Source of the DNA: a bacterium
GTDB taxonomy: Bacteria > Planctomycetota > Planctomycetia > Planctomycetales > Planctomycetaceae
Length of the DNA: 64,000 nucleotides
Reading direction: 5' to 3'
Assembly (NCBI GenBank): GCA_016125225.1
Contig: WGME01000003.1
Location: forward strand, 806,001-870,000
The notes beneath the pieces were generated by a model. The model ran no database searches. It was not told the DNA's origin and saw nothing but the letters and a program-made list of their open reading frames with translations. The translations under genes were made by a program, and so were the position numbers. Shown here one piece after another: positions 27,090-34,470 of this stretch (positions within the stretch are counted from its first letter, which is position 1; the number at the start of each line of letters is the position of its first letter).

Positions 27090-27911
27090 ATGCACGTGCG
27101 ATCTGCTCTCGGGCTGGCCCTTTGGGCAACATGGAGTTGCGTGGCAGGTCTCACGCCCGCCGTCGCTCAAAGTGTGGTTCTGCGATTGCCCGCCGATGGC
27201 ACCTGGGTCCGTTATGAGGGTTCGTTCTCTCAGAAGGAAGCCCGGCCCGATTCCGCCCTCGGCGAACTGGAGATTCCCGCCTGGACGGAGCACGTCACCT
27301 TGAAATCGGTCGGCACGACGGAAGCCGAATACCGTGGAAAGATGGTTCCCTGCCGCTGGCTGGAAATCAAAGTCGAACGCGGGCGGGAAGCTGATGGCAA
27401 GATTGCGGTCGGCAAAACCGGCCTCGAGATCTACAAAGTGCTGGTGCCGGAAGTCGCGGTTGCTGAGGAACCACTCGTTGAGCCTGGCATCCCTGTGGGT
27501 TATCTCCCCATTATTCGCGGCGTGCGCGTGCTGGGTTCCGCTGAACCGCAAACCCTCACCGAACCGGCATTGAAGCTCTATCCGCTGGCGTTGCTCTTCA
27601 GCTACTGCCGCGACATGGAAGTGAAAGAGCAGAATGTCGACCCCGGCACTGGCTTGGGGGCCGTGATGACCAACCTGCTGGCAGGCACCAGTTCGCTCGA
27701 ACGACCGAATAGTCAAACGCAGATGACGACCGAGATCTGGGTCTCGCCCGATGTTCCGTTCGGTGTCGCGGCTTGGAAAGCCAAGATTGTGCGATCGGTG
27801 AAAGACGCCCGCCAGCCCCGCGATGCTTTCCAGAAGTTGGCGGAAGTGGACGTCGAATTGAAAGCCCAGGGGACGGGTGACAACGCCCAAAGCGAAGTCA
27901 ACTTTGAATAA
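27090..27911 (+). CDS. Secreted protein of unknown function
   Basis: A 273-residue exported protein. The ATG at 27090 gives a good signal peptide (MHVRSALGLALWATWSCVAG, ending near AVAQS); an in-frame ATG at 26943 would add 49 residues. The mature part looks like mixed beta strands (LRLPADGTWVRYEGSFSQKE, WLEIKVERGREADGKIAVGK) and ends in an acidic tail. The motif WVSPDVPFGVAAWKAKIV near residue 225 is typical of several planctomycete secreted proteins that I know only as hypothetical. It is followed by a membrane acyltransferase-like gene on the same strand; no direct link is evident. Confidence 0.75.
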   Translation: MHVRSALGLALWATWSCVAGLTPAVAQSVVLRLPADGTWVRYEGSFSQKEARPDSALGELEIPAWTEHVTLKSVGTTEAEYRGKMVPCRWLEIKVERGREADGKIAVGKTGLEIYKVLVPEVAVAEEPLVEPGIPVGYLPIIRGVRVLGSAEPQTLTEPALKLYPLALLFSYCRDMEVKEQNVDPGTGLGAVMTNLLAGTSSLERPNSQTQMTTEIWVSPDVPFGVAAWKAKIVRSVKDARQPRDAFQKLAEVDVELKAQGTGDNAQSEVNFE

Positions 27912-27989
27912 TCGTTCGCTCTGATAGTATGATGCCGTGACCGGTGCTCGACCGGTGAGTAGGTCGTTTCCCCTTCGATACGGGGTGGT

Positions 27990-29186
27990 TTGATGGCCCA
28001 AGTCACGGTTTCCGCGCCCGCCACAAGCCGGTTAGCGTCGCTGGATGCTTATCGAGGCTTCGTGATGATCTGCCTCGCAGCGAATGGCTTCGGCATCGCA
28101 GCGACCGCCAAGCATTTCCCGGAGAGCACCGCCTGGCAGACGCTGGCGTATCAGTTCGAGCATGTCCCCTGGGTCGGCTGTGCGTTCTGGGATCTGATTC
28201 AACCGTCGTTTATGTTCATGGTCGGGGTGTCGCTCCCCTTTTCCCTGACAAAACGGCGGACGGAAGGGGCCAGCGTTTATTCACTGTGGGGACATGCGAT
28301 CTTCCGGGCGGTCTTTCTCGTGCTGCTGGGCATCGTGCTGCGTTCCAACGGCCGCGATCAGACGAACTTCACGTTCATGGATGTCGTCAGCCAGATTGGT
28401 CTCGGTTATGTCTTCCTGTTTCTGATGGCCTGGTGGCCGCGGTGGGTGCAATGGATCGCCGCGACAGCCATTCTCGCTGGGTACTGGGCATGGTTCGCCA
28501 CCTATCCTTTACCGCCCGCCGATGTGAATCCGCAAAGCGTGGGACTTCCCGCCGACTGGCCGATGTTGACCGGCTTTGAAGCCCATTGGCAAAAGAACCT
28601 GAACGCCGCCCGTGACTTTGATTTATGGTTTCTCAACCTGTTCCCCCGCAAAGAACCCTATGTGTTCGATGGCGGCGGTTACCAGACGCTGAACTTCATC
28701 CCCTCGCTGGTGACGATGCTGTTCGGTGTGATGACGGGTGATTTCATTCGTCAATCGACGGACCGTCGCCGTGTGTTTTTGATGCTGGTCGTCTTTGGCA
28801 TCCTCGGCATCGCCAGCGGTTGGGCCCTCGATCACTTCGGTTATTGCCCCTTGGTCAAACGGATCTGGACACCGAGTTGGACGCTGTTCAGCACGGGCAT
28901 CACGTTGCTCATGCTGGCGTCTTTCTATGGCATCATCGATGGCCTGGGTTGGAAAGCGTGGGCCTTCCCACTCTATGTCGCTGGGATGAATTCGATCGCG
29001 TTGTACATCATGGGCCATTGGCTGAAGGGCTGGGCCAAAGGGACGCTGATCACGCACTTTGGCAACACCTGGCCCACGATGCTCGGCGAAGCCTACCAAC
29101 CCATGGTCGAATCGTTCGCCGTGCTGTTGATGTTCTGGCTGATCGTCTATTGGTTCTACCGCCAGCGCGCGTTCATCCGGATTTGA
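27990..29186 (+). CDS. Multi-pass acyltransferase-like membrane protein (DUF5009/HGSNAT-related)
   Basis: A 398-residue integral membrane protein with about ten membrane segments. The N-terminal motif RLASLDAYRGFVMICLAANG, and then FWDLIQPSFMFMVGVSLPFS, resembles the heparan-alpha-glucosaminide N-acetyltransferase/DUF5009 group, where Asp and Arg of the SLDAYRGF motif are conserved. These transfer acyl groups from cytoplasmic acetyl-CoA to extracytoplasmic sugars. A large loop around residues 165-225 contains DFDLWFLNLFPRKEPY. Substrate unknown. It ends about 20 bases before a palindromic element and converges with epmB. Confidence 0.8.
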   Translation: MMAQVTVSAPATSRLASLDAYRGFVMICLAANGFGIAATAKHFPESTAWQTLAYQFEHVPWVGCAFWDLIQPSFMFMVGVSLPFSLTKRRTEGASVYSLWGHAIFRAVFLVLLGIVLRSNGRDQTNFTFMDVVSQIGLGYVFLFLMAWWPRWVQWIAATAILAGYWAWFATYPLPPADVNPQSVGLPADWPMLTGFEAHWQKNLNAARDFDLWFLNLFPRKEPYVFDGGGYQTLNFIPSLVTMLFGVMTGDFIRQSTDRRRVFLMLVVFGILGIASGWALDHFGYCPLVKRIWTPSWTLFSTGITLLMLASFYGIIDGLGWKAWAFPLYVAGMNSIALYIMGHWLKGWAKGTLITHFGNTWPTMLGEAYQPMVESFAVLLMFWLIVYWFYRQRAFIRI

Positions 29187-29205
29187 TGGACATTCTCATG
29201 CACCA

Positions 29206-29272
29206 CATTTAGCGCCCGGTTGCTCGCAACCGGGGGAAATTGCCCCCCGTTCTCCGAACGAGGGGCTAAATG
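29206..29272. repeat. Palindromic element between convergent genes
   Basis: The outer arms CATTTAGC (29206-29213) and GCTAAATG (29265-29272) are perfect inverted repeats. Inside lie two hairpins: CCCGGTTGC/GCAACCGGG (29215-29234) and CCCCGTTC/GAACGaGGGG (29244-29265, with one bulged base). It lies between the acyltransferase stop and the epmB stop, so it could act as a bidirectional terminator, though no T-run follows either hairpin. It has the look of a mobile intergenic palindrome. Confidence 0.7.
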
Positions 29273-29283
29273 AAGAGACACCA

Positions 29284-30288
29284 TCACACCACCACCGGCA
29301 ACTTGCTCGCTGCACCGGCGACTTCGCGGACGAACTCCGGTACGGCATACCCCGGCAAACGGCGTCGCAATTCGTAAACGAGTGACACGCCGACTTCATC
29401 CGACACGGCAAAGTGTGCCGCTCCCTGCACGCGGTCGAGTTGATGCAAGTAGTACGGCAACACCCCCAGATCGATCAGCCGCTCGCACAACATCGTCAGT
29501 GATGCGATGTCATCGTTCACGCCCCGCAATAACACGGCCTGATTGAGCGTGGTAATCCCCGATCGCACGAGTTGCCGCACCATGTCCGCACAGTCGCCGA
29601 CCAGTTCGCTGGGATGATTGGCATGCAACACGACGAAAACGGTCAGCCGCGAAGTCTGCATCCGCTCAATCAAATCCGTTGTGACACGTGACGGCAGCAC
29701 GATCGGCAGTCGCGTGTGAATCCGTAATCGCTTCAGATGCGGGATCGTTTCCAGCCGATCCAGAAATGCCGACAGTCGGGCATCGGTCAGCATCAACGGA
29801 TCGCCGCCGCTGAGGAGCACTTCCTGCAGCGAGGCATCGTCCTCGATCGCCTGAAAGGCGGGTTCCCAATCCGCAAGTTGCCGGGGTTCTTCGGCATAGG
29901 GGTAATGCCGCCGGAAGCAGTACCGGCAATGGATGGCGCAGGCCCCCGTGGTGATCAGCAACGCCCGCCCGGCGTACTTCTGTAACAGGCCGGGAGCTTT
30001 GCGGGCCGCGTCATCATCGACCGGATCAGCCACAAAACCCGAGACTTCAGTGAATTCGGCATCGAGCGGCAAGACCTGTCTTAATAATGGATCATCGGGA
30101 TTGCCCCTCTGCATCCGCGCGAGAAAACTCTCCGGGACCAGCAGCGGAAAGAGCTTGGCGGCTCGTGCAGCCGCGATTCGCAAGTCGTCTCCCAGCCCGA
30201 GCCGTTCGCAGAGCATCTCGGGATTGCGGACGGCCCCGGCCAGTTCCTGCTGCCAAAGGGCTCGGGTAGAGGGGGACGAAACGGGCAA
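29284..30288 (-). CDS. epmB: EF-P lysine 2,3-aminomutase EpmB
   Basis: A 334-residue radical SAM enzyme that makes (R)-beta-lysine for modifying EF-P. The TTG at 30288 is favoured: CTCC on the plus strand at 30296-30299 gives a GGAG ribosome-binding site seven bases upstream, and the protein then matches the E. coli length (342). A longer frame reaches 30432, inside the efp start. The radical SAM cluster is CAIHCRYC (Cys117, 121, 124). Other family motifs are RGNPDDPLLRQVLP, FRRHYPYAE, LLSGGDPLM, RLRIHTRLPIVLPSR and YYLHQLDRVQGAAHF; the PLP lysine is expected near the C-terminus in AGAASKLP. Head-to-head with efp; the EpmA ligase is not in this window. Confidence 0.94.
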   Translation of the reverse strand: MPVSSPSTRALWQQELAGAVRNPEMLCERLGLGDDLRIAAARAAKLFPLLVPESFLARMQRGNPDDPLLRQVLPLDAEFTEVSGFVADPVDDDAARKAPGLLQKYAGRALLITTGACAIHCRYCFRRHYPYAEEPRQLADWEPAFQAIEDDASLQEVLLSGGDPLMLTDARLSAFLDRLETIPHLKRLRIHTRLPIVLPSRVTTDLIERMQTSRLTVFVVLHANHPSELVGDCADMVRQLVRSGITTLNQAVLLRGVNDDIASLTMLCERLIDLGVLPYYLHQLDRVQGAAHFAVSDEVGVSLVYELRRRLPGYAVPEFVREVAGAASKLPVVV

Positions 30289-30431
30289 GCGGCATCTCCA
30301 GTAACAGCCCCGGCAAAGCGTTAGGATTCCCACCCGCCGACCGGTATGGTATCCTCTTTGCTCGTGAACCGCCGTCAACGTGGACCGCTGACGGTGTTTC
30401 CTACGGTATCCTCGGACGAAGAAAAACACCA

Positions 30432-31001
30432 ATGGCGACGATTAATACCAGTGATTTCAAGAAGGGCTCGAAGGTCATCCTCGATGGGGACCCGTATGAA
30501 ATGCTCCTCGTCGAGTTCGTGAAGCCGGGCAAGGGCCAGGCACTCTACAAGTGCAAAATGCGAAACCTGATCAAAGGTTCCCTGCTTGACCGCACCTACA
30601 AGAGTGGCGATTCACTGGAAGCCGCCGACATCCGCCGCAACGATGGACAATACCTGTACAAAGATTCGTCAGGCTTTGTCTTCATGGATCAAAGCTCGTT
30701 CGAGCAGTTCCCGCTGACGCCCGAGCTCGTGGGGGATCAGGCCGGGTTCCTGCAGGACAACATGATCTGCGAAATGCTCTACTGGAATGATACGCCGATT
30801 GGGGTCACGCTGCCCCAGTCGGTGGTGATGAAGATCACCTACACGGAACCGGCCGTGCGGGGCAACACTTCGGGCAACATTACGAAGGCCGCGACGGTGG
30901 AATCGGGCGTCGAAATCCAAGTGCCGGCCTTCGTGGAAACGGGTGATATGGTGAAGATCAACACGCAAACCGGCGAATACGTCGAACGCGTGCGCGAATA
31001 A
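30432..31001 (+). CDS. efp: Translation elongation factor EF-P
   Basis: A 189-residue EF-P, which helps ribosomes through polyproline stretches. The N-terminal KOW-like domain has the modification loop VKPGKGQALYK, with Lys34 in the position beta-lysylated in E. coli. The middle OB domain (KDSSGFVFMDQSSFEQFPLT) and C-terminal domain (GNTSGNITKAATVESGVEIQ, VPAFVETGDMVKINTQTGEY) are complete. The lysine and the divergent epmB gene make EpmB-type modification likely. A 28-base repeat begins ten bases after the stop codon. Confidence 0.97.
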   Translation: MATINTSDFKKGSKVILDGDPYEMLLVEFVKPGKGQALYKCKMRNLIKGSLLDRTYKSGDSLEAADIRRNDGQYLYKDSSGFVFMDQSSFEQFPLTPELVGDQAGFLQDNMICEMLYWNDTPIGVTLPQSVVMKITYTEPAVRGNTSGNITKAATVESGVEIQVPAFVETGDMVKINTQTGEYVERVRE

Positions 31002-31010
31002 TAATGGAAC

Positions 31011-31109
31011 TTAGCCGCAAGGCAACGCCGAGCGCTGGGTGGCACTGGCTTTGCCAGTGTGAATCCATATGTATAGTCAAAAAAGAACGAGGCACTGGCT
31101 GAGCCAGTG
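31011..31109 (+). repeat. Repeat family copy 1 plus two matching hairpins after efp
   Basis: Bases 31011-31040 (ttagccgcaaggcaacgccg, then agcgctggg) form copy 1 of a repeat found three times in the window; copies after tadA (43152-43180, minus) and rho (62929-62956) differ by one to three bases. Downstream are two hairpins with the same stem, CACTGGC-ttt-GCCAGTG (31043-31059) and CACTGGC-tga-GCCAGTG (31093-31109). No T-run follows. The block lies between efp and a small membrane-protein gene. Confidence 0.75.
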
Positions 31110-31153
31110 GCACACAAAGTGGAGATTGATAACGAACCGACAAGGAGGTCGGC

Positions 31154-31381
31154 ATGTCGTATGTCAGTCTGGCGATTTACGGAACAGCCGCAGTATGGGC
31201 GGTGCAGATGCTGCTCACTCTGATGGAGCAGCACCGCCGCCGCAAACTGGCCGAGTTGCAGCAGGCCGAGATCGTCCGGTTGCAGGCGGAAGCCGTGGCT
31301 GCCGCGGAAGCTGAATTGGAAAAAGCGACCGCTGCGACACCTCTGAATCGGCCTCCGCTCGTGGCCGCAAAATCCAAGTAG
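31154..31381 (+). CDS. Small membrane protein with a coiled-coil tail
   Basis: A 75-residue protein with a strong ribosome-binding site (AAGGAGGT at 31142-31149) five bases before the ATG. One membrane segment (YVSLAIYGTAAVWAVQMLLT) is followed by a highly charged helix (EQHRRRKLAELQQAEIVRLQ, then AEAVAAAEAELEKA) that should form a coiled coil, and a short Pro-containing tail. It lies 33 bases upstream of miaB on the same strand and may be co-transcribed. No family recognised. Confidence 0.75.
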   Translation: MSYVSLAIYGTAAVWAVQMLLTLMEQHRRRKLAELQQAEIVRLQAEAVAAAEAELEKATAATPLNRPPLVAAKSK

Positions 31382-31414
31382 TTCGGTTCCCGCACGGAAA
31401 AGCAGTGAGTTGCC

Positions 31415-32866
31415 ATGACCACCCCGCATAACGGCAAACTCTATATCGAAACCGTTGGCTGTCAGATGAATATGCTCGACAGCGAACTGGTGGTCGCTGC
31501 GTTGCGGAAGCAAGGCTACGAACTCACGGGTGATGTCGCGGCCGCCGATACCGTGCTGTTCAACACCTGCAGCGTGCGGGAACATGCCGAGCACAAAATC
31601 TACAGTGCTCTCGGTCGTCTCAAATTCAGCAAGCAGACCCGCCCGCAACAAGTGATCGGCGTGCTCGGCTGCATGGCTCAGAAAGATCAGGAACTGGTCT
31701 TCCAGCGGGCACCGCATGTCGATCTGGTCGTGGGGACCGGTCAACTCGGCGAAATCCCCCGGTTGATCGCTGAAGCCCGTGGCACCCGCCAACGCTCGCT
31801 CGCGGTGAGTCTCGACCGCCGTGAAGGGACGCGGATGGAAGTCTCGAACAGCTTCCAGAGTTACGACCCGTTGCGTGAACCCGAAATGCGGCCGAGCCCG
31901 TATCAGGCCTTTGTCCGCATCATGTTCGGCTGCGATAAATTCTGTACCTACTGCGTGGTACCCATGACCCGCGGCCCGGAACAGAGCCGATCCCCGCGCG
32001 ACATTCTGCTCGAATGCCGCGTGCTGGCCGATCAGGGCGTGAAAGAAGTCACACTGCTTGGTCAAACGGTGAACAGCTTTAAAGTCACCGAAGATGGCAA
32101 GATCTGGCGATTGTCTGATCTGCTCGCCGCGATTCATGACATCAATGGCCTCGACCGGTTGAAGTTCGTCACCAACTATCCGCGTGACATGACCGATGAC
32201 CTGTTGCAGGCTGTGCGAGATCTGCCGAAGTGTGCCCGCTATCTGCATGTGCCGGCCCAGTCGGGCTGCGATGACATGCTGAAGAAAATGAAGCGGGGTT
32301 ACACCATCGGTGAGTACCGCGAAATGCACCAGCGGTTGAAAGAGACCATGCCCGATGCCGCGGTTTCGAGCGACTTCATTGTGGGTTTCTGCGGTGAGAC
32401 CGACGCCGCTCATGAGAAGAGCATGGACCTCATCCGCGAAATGCGGTTCAAAAACAGCTTCATCTTCAAATACAGCCCGCGACCGGGAACGAAAGCCTAC
32501 GGCCTGATGCCCGACGATGTACCGGAAGAGGTGAAGAAGGCCCGCAATAACGAGATGCTGGCGTTGCAGAACCAGATCAGCGGGGAAGACAACGCGAAGT
32601 TCATCGGCCGCACGGTTGAAGTGCTCGTGGAAGGGGTCAGCAAGAACGCGGAGAAGCGCGGCGAGACCGATGCGTCTCACGGCCCGGTGCAACTGACCGG
32701 CCGGACGATGTGCGACCGTATCGTTGTCTTCCCTGGGAATCCCCGGCTCGCCGGATCATTGACCGAGATCGCCGTCGAAGATTGCACTTCGACCACGCTC
32801 ATCGGCAGCATTATGACGCGTGAAGTTCAACACGGTTCCACGTCGCTGCTGCCGATTCTGGTGTGA
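31415..32866 (+). CDS. miaB: tRNA-2-methylthio-N6-isopentenyladenosine synthase MiaB
   Basis: A 483-residue methylthiotransferase that modifies A37 of tRNAs reading U-starting codons. The N-terminal MTTase domain has the three auxiliary-cluster cysteines Cys16 (ETVGCQMNMLDSE), Cys52 (FNTCSVREHAE) and Cys86 (LGCMAQK). The radical SAM cluster is CDKFCTYC (Cys173, 177, 180) followed by VVPMTRGPEQSR, and RYLHVPAQSGCDDMLKKMKR is the family hallmark. A C-terminal TRAM domain is present (about 400-475), with some extra acidic sequence. Convergent with a DUF1501 gene across a complex palindrome. Confidence 0.96.
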   Translation: MTTPHNGKLYIETVGCQMNMLDSELVVAALRKQGYELTGDVAAADTVLFNTCSVREHAEHKIYSALGRLKFSKQTRPQQVIGVLGCMAQKDQELVFQRAPHVDLVVGTGQLGEIPRLIAEARGTRQRSLAVSLDRREGTRMEVSNSFQSYDPLREPEMRPSPYQAFVRIMFGCDKFCTYCVVPMTRGPEQSRSPRDILLECRVLADQGVKEVTLLGQTVNSFKVTEDGKIWRLSDLLAAIHDINGLDRLKFVTNYPRDMTDDLLQAVRDLPKCARYLHVPAQSGCDDMLKKMKRGYTIGEYREMHQRLKETMPDAAVSSDFIVGFCGETDAAHEKSMDLIREMRFKNSFIFKYSPRPGTKAYGLMPDDVPEEVKKARNNEMLALQNQISGEDNAKFIGRTVEVLVEGVSKNAEKRGETDASHGPVQLTGRTMCDRIVVFPGNPRLAGSLTEIAVEDCTSTTLIGSIMTREVQHGSTSLLPILV

Positions 32867-32880
32867 TTGCCAGGAAAGAT

Positions 32881-32997
32881 CCCACCCATGGCAATGGGTG
32901 GGCTTCGCTCGGGTGGCGGGGGCGTTCCAACGGAAGCCCCCGGAGTTGGGACATTGACGTTCGGGGGCTTGCGCATGCGCGGAGCGCCCCCGCCACC
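32881..32997. repeat. Nested palindromic element between convergent genes
   Basis: Three perfect inverted repeats are nested or adjacent here: CCCACCCAT-ggca-ATGGGTGGG (32881-32902), GGTGGCGGGGGCG (32912-32924) with its complement CGCCCCCGCCACC (32985-32997), and inside that AAGCCCCCG (32934-32942) with CGGGGGCTT (32962-32970). The palindrome GCGCATGCGC is at 32971-32980. It could fold as a cruciform or, in RNA, as a branched hairpin. It sits between the miaB stop and the DUF1501 stop. Confidence 0.8.
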
Positions 32998-33013
32998 CTG
33001 CCAATGGAATGTA

Positions 33014-34468
33014 TTACGCGATGATGTCTTGGACCACGTGGCCGTGTACATCAGTCAGGCGGTAATCGCGGCCCTGGAAGCGGTAGGTTAACTGCTCGTG
33101 GTCATAACCGAGCAGATGCAGAATGGTGGCGTGCAGGTCGTGGACATGGACCTTGCCGTCGATCACGCCGAAGCCGAGTTCGTCGGTCTCACCGTGTATG
33201 TGCCCGGCCTTCACGCCGCCGCCTGCGAGCCACATGGTATAGGCATCGATGTGATGATCGCGGCCGGGAGTCTGCCGGGCCTCTCCCATCGGCGTGCGAC
33301 CGAATTCGCCCCCCCAGACGACGAGCGTGTCATTCAATAAGCCACGCTCTTTCAGATCGAGAACCAATGCAGCACTCGCCTGGTCGGTGTCTTTCACAAC
33401 CTTTTCAAAGTCAGCACCGAGGGTTTCATTGGGGCCGCCGTGGCTGTCCCAGTTGGTGTGGTAGAGTTGCACGAAACGCACCCCGCGCTCAATGAGCCGC
33501 CGCGCCTGCAGGCAGTTCGCAGCAAACGAAGGTTGCCCCGGAGTCACGCCGTAACGTTCGAGTGTGGTGGCTGACTCACTGGCGAGGTCCATCAGTTCCG
33601 GCGCACTGGTTTGCATGCGGTACGCCATTTCGTAGGCGTTGATGCGCGTGAGAATTTCGGGATCGCCGGTTTCATCGAGCCGGGCACGATTGAGAGCAGA
33701 GACTGTATCGACGAATTGCCGTTCGCGATCGCGGGTGATGCCGGGTGGGCTTTGCAGATGCAGAATCGCATCGCCTTTGCCACGGAAGGGGACACCCTGG
33801 AAGGATGTCGGCAGGAACCCGCTGCTCCAGAGTGTCGCACCACCACGGGGTCCACGGGGTCCACTTTGCAACACGACAAAACCGGGTAGATCCTGTGACG
33901 GGCTGCCGAGTCCATAAGTGACCCAGGACCCCATGCTCGGCCGACCGGGGGCCTGGAAACCGGTGTTCATGAAGAGTTTGGCGGGGGCATGGTTGAAGAC
34001 ATCGGTGGTGACGCCCCGCAGCCAGCAGACTTCGTCGACAATAGATCGATGATGGGGCAGCAGTTCGCTCAAGGTCATGCCGCATTCGCCATACTGCTCG
34101 AACTTCCTTTGGTTTCCGAGCAGCGTTTCATTGCCCTTGAGGAAAGCGAAGCGTTTGCCTTCGAGCAGGCTTTTCGGCGGAGCCTGGCCGTGCAGTTCGC
34201 AGAGTTTGGGCTTGTAGGAAAAGAGTTCGAGCTGACTTGGCCCACCCGCCATGAAGAGAAAGATGACGCGTTTCGCCTTCGGCGCGAACTGCGGATCACG
34301 TGGCAGCATGGGGTTGGTGGGATCGAGCTGGATCGGGGCAGAAACCCCATCGCCTGCCAACAACGAATGCAAGGCGAGCGCCCCGACACCGACGCCACAC
34401 TGTTGAAAGAAATGGCGGCGGGTTTGCTGCAACAAGGGCGACTCGACGATATCGGTTTGCGGTGGCAT
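33014..34468 (-). CDS. DUF1501 domain protein (second copy)
   Basis: A 484-residue member of the DUF1501 family. The N-terminus has QTRRHFFQQCGVGVGALALH, a Tat-like signal. The core starts with AKRVIFLFMAGGPSQLELFS, where the usual Asp-Gly-Gly is replaced by Ala-Gly-Gly, then GVTTDVFNHAPAKLFMNTGF, FVQLYHTNWDSHGGPNETLG, LVVWGGEFGRTPMGEARQTP and GRDHHIDAYTMWLAGGG. Two bases separate it from the upstream DUF1549/DUF1553 gene, the classic planctomycete pair, so both are made together. Probably exported; enzymatic role unknown. Confidence 0.92.
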   Translation of the reverse strand: MPPQTDIVESPLLQQTRRHFFQQCGVGVGALALHSLLAGDGVSAPIQLDPTNPMLPRDPQFAPKAKRVIFLFMAGGPSQLELFSYKPKLCELHGQAPPKSLLEGKRFAFLKGNETLLGNQRKFEQYGECGMTLSELLPHHRSIVDEVCWLRGVTTDVFNHAPAKLFMNTGFQAPGRPSMGSWVTYGLGSPSQDLPGFVVLQSGPRGPRGGATLWSSGFLPTSFQGVPFRGKGDAILHLQSPPGITRDRERQFVDTVSALNRARLDETGDPEILTRINAYEMAYRMQTSAPELMDLASESATTLERYGVTPGQPSFAANCLQARRLIERGVRFVQLYHTNWDSHGGPNETLGADFEKVVKDTDQASAALVLDLKERGLLNDTLVVWGGEFGRTPMGEARQTPGRDHHIDAYTMWLAGGGVKAGHIHGETDELGFGVIDGKVHVHDLHATILHLLGYDHEQLTYRFQGRDYRLTDVHGHVVQDIIA

Positions 34469-34470
34469 GA

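Noticed and set aside
30839-32692. Long minus-strand frame of 617 codons opposite efp and miaB
   Set aside because: It is antisense to the clearly conserved miaB and efp and has no family motif; such frames arise by chance in GC-rich genes with strong codon bias.
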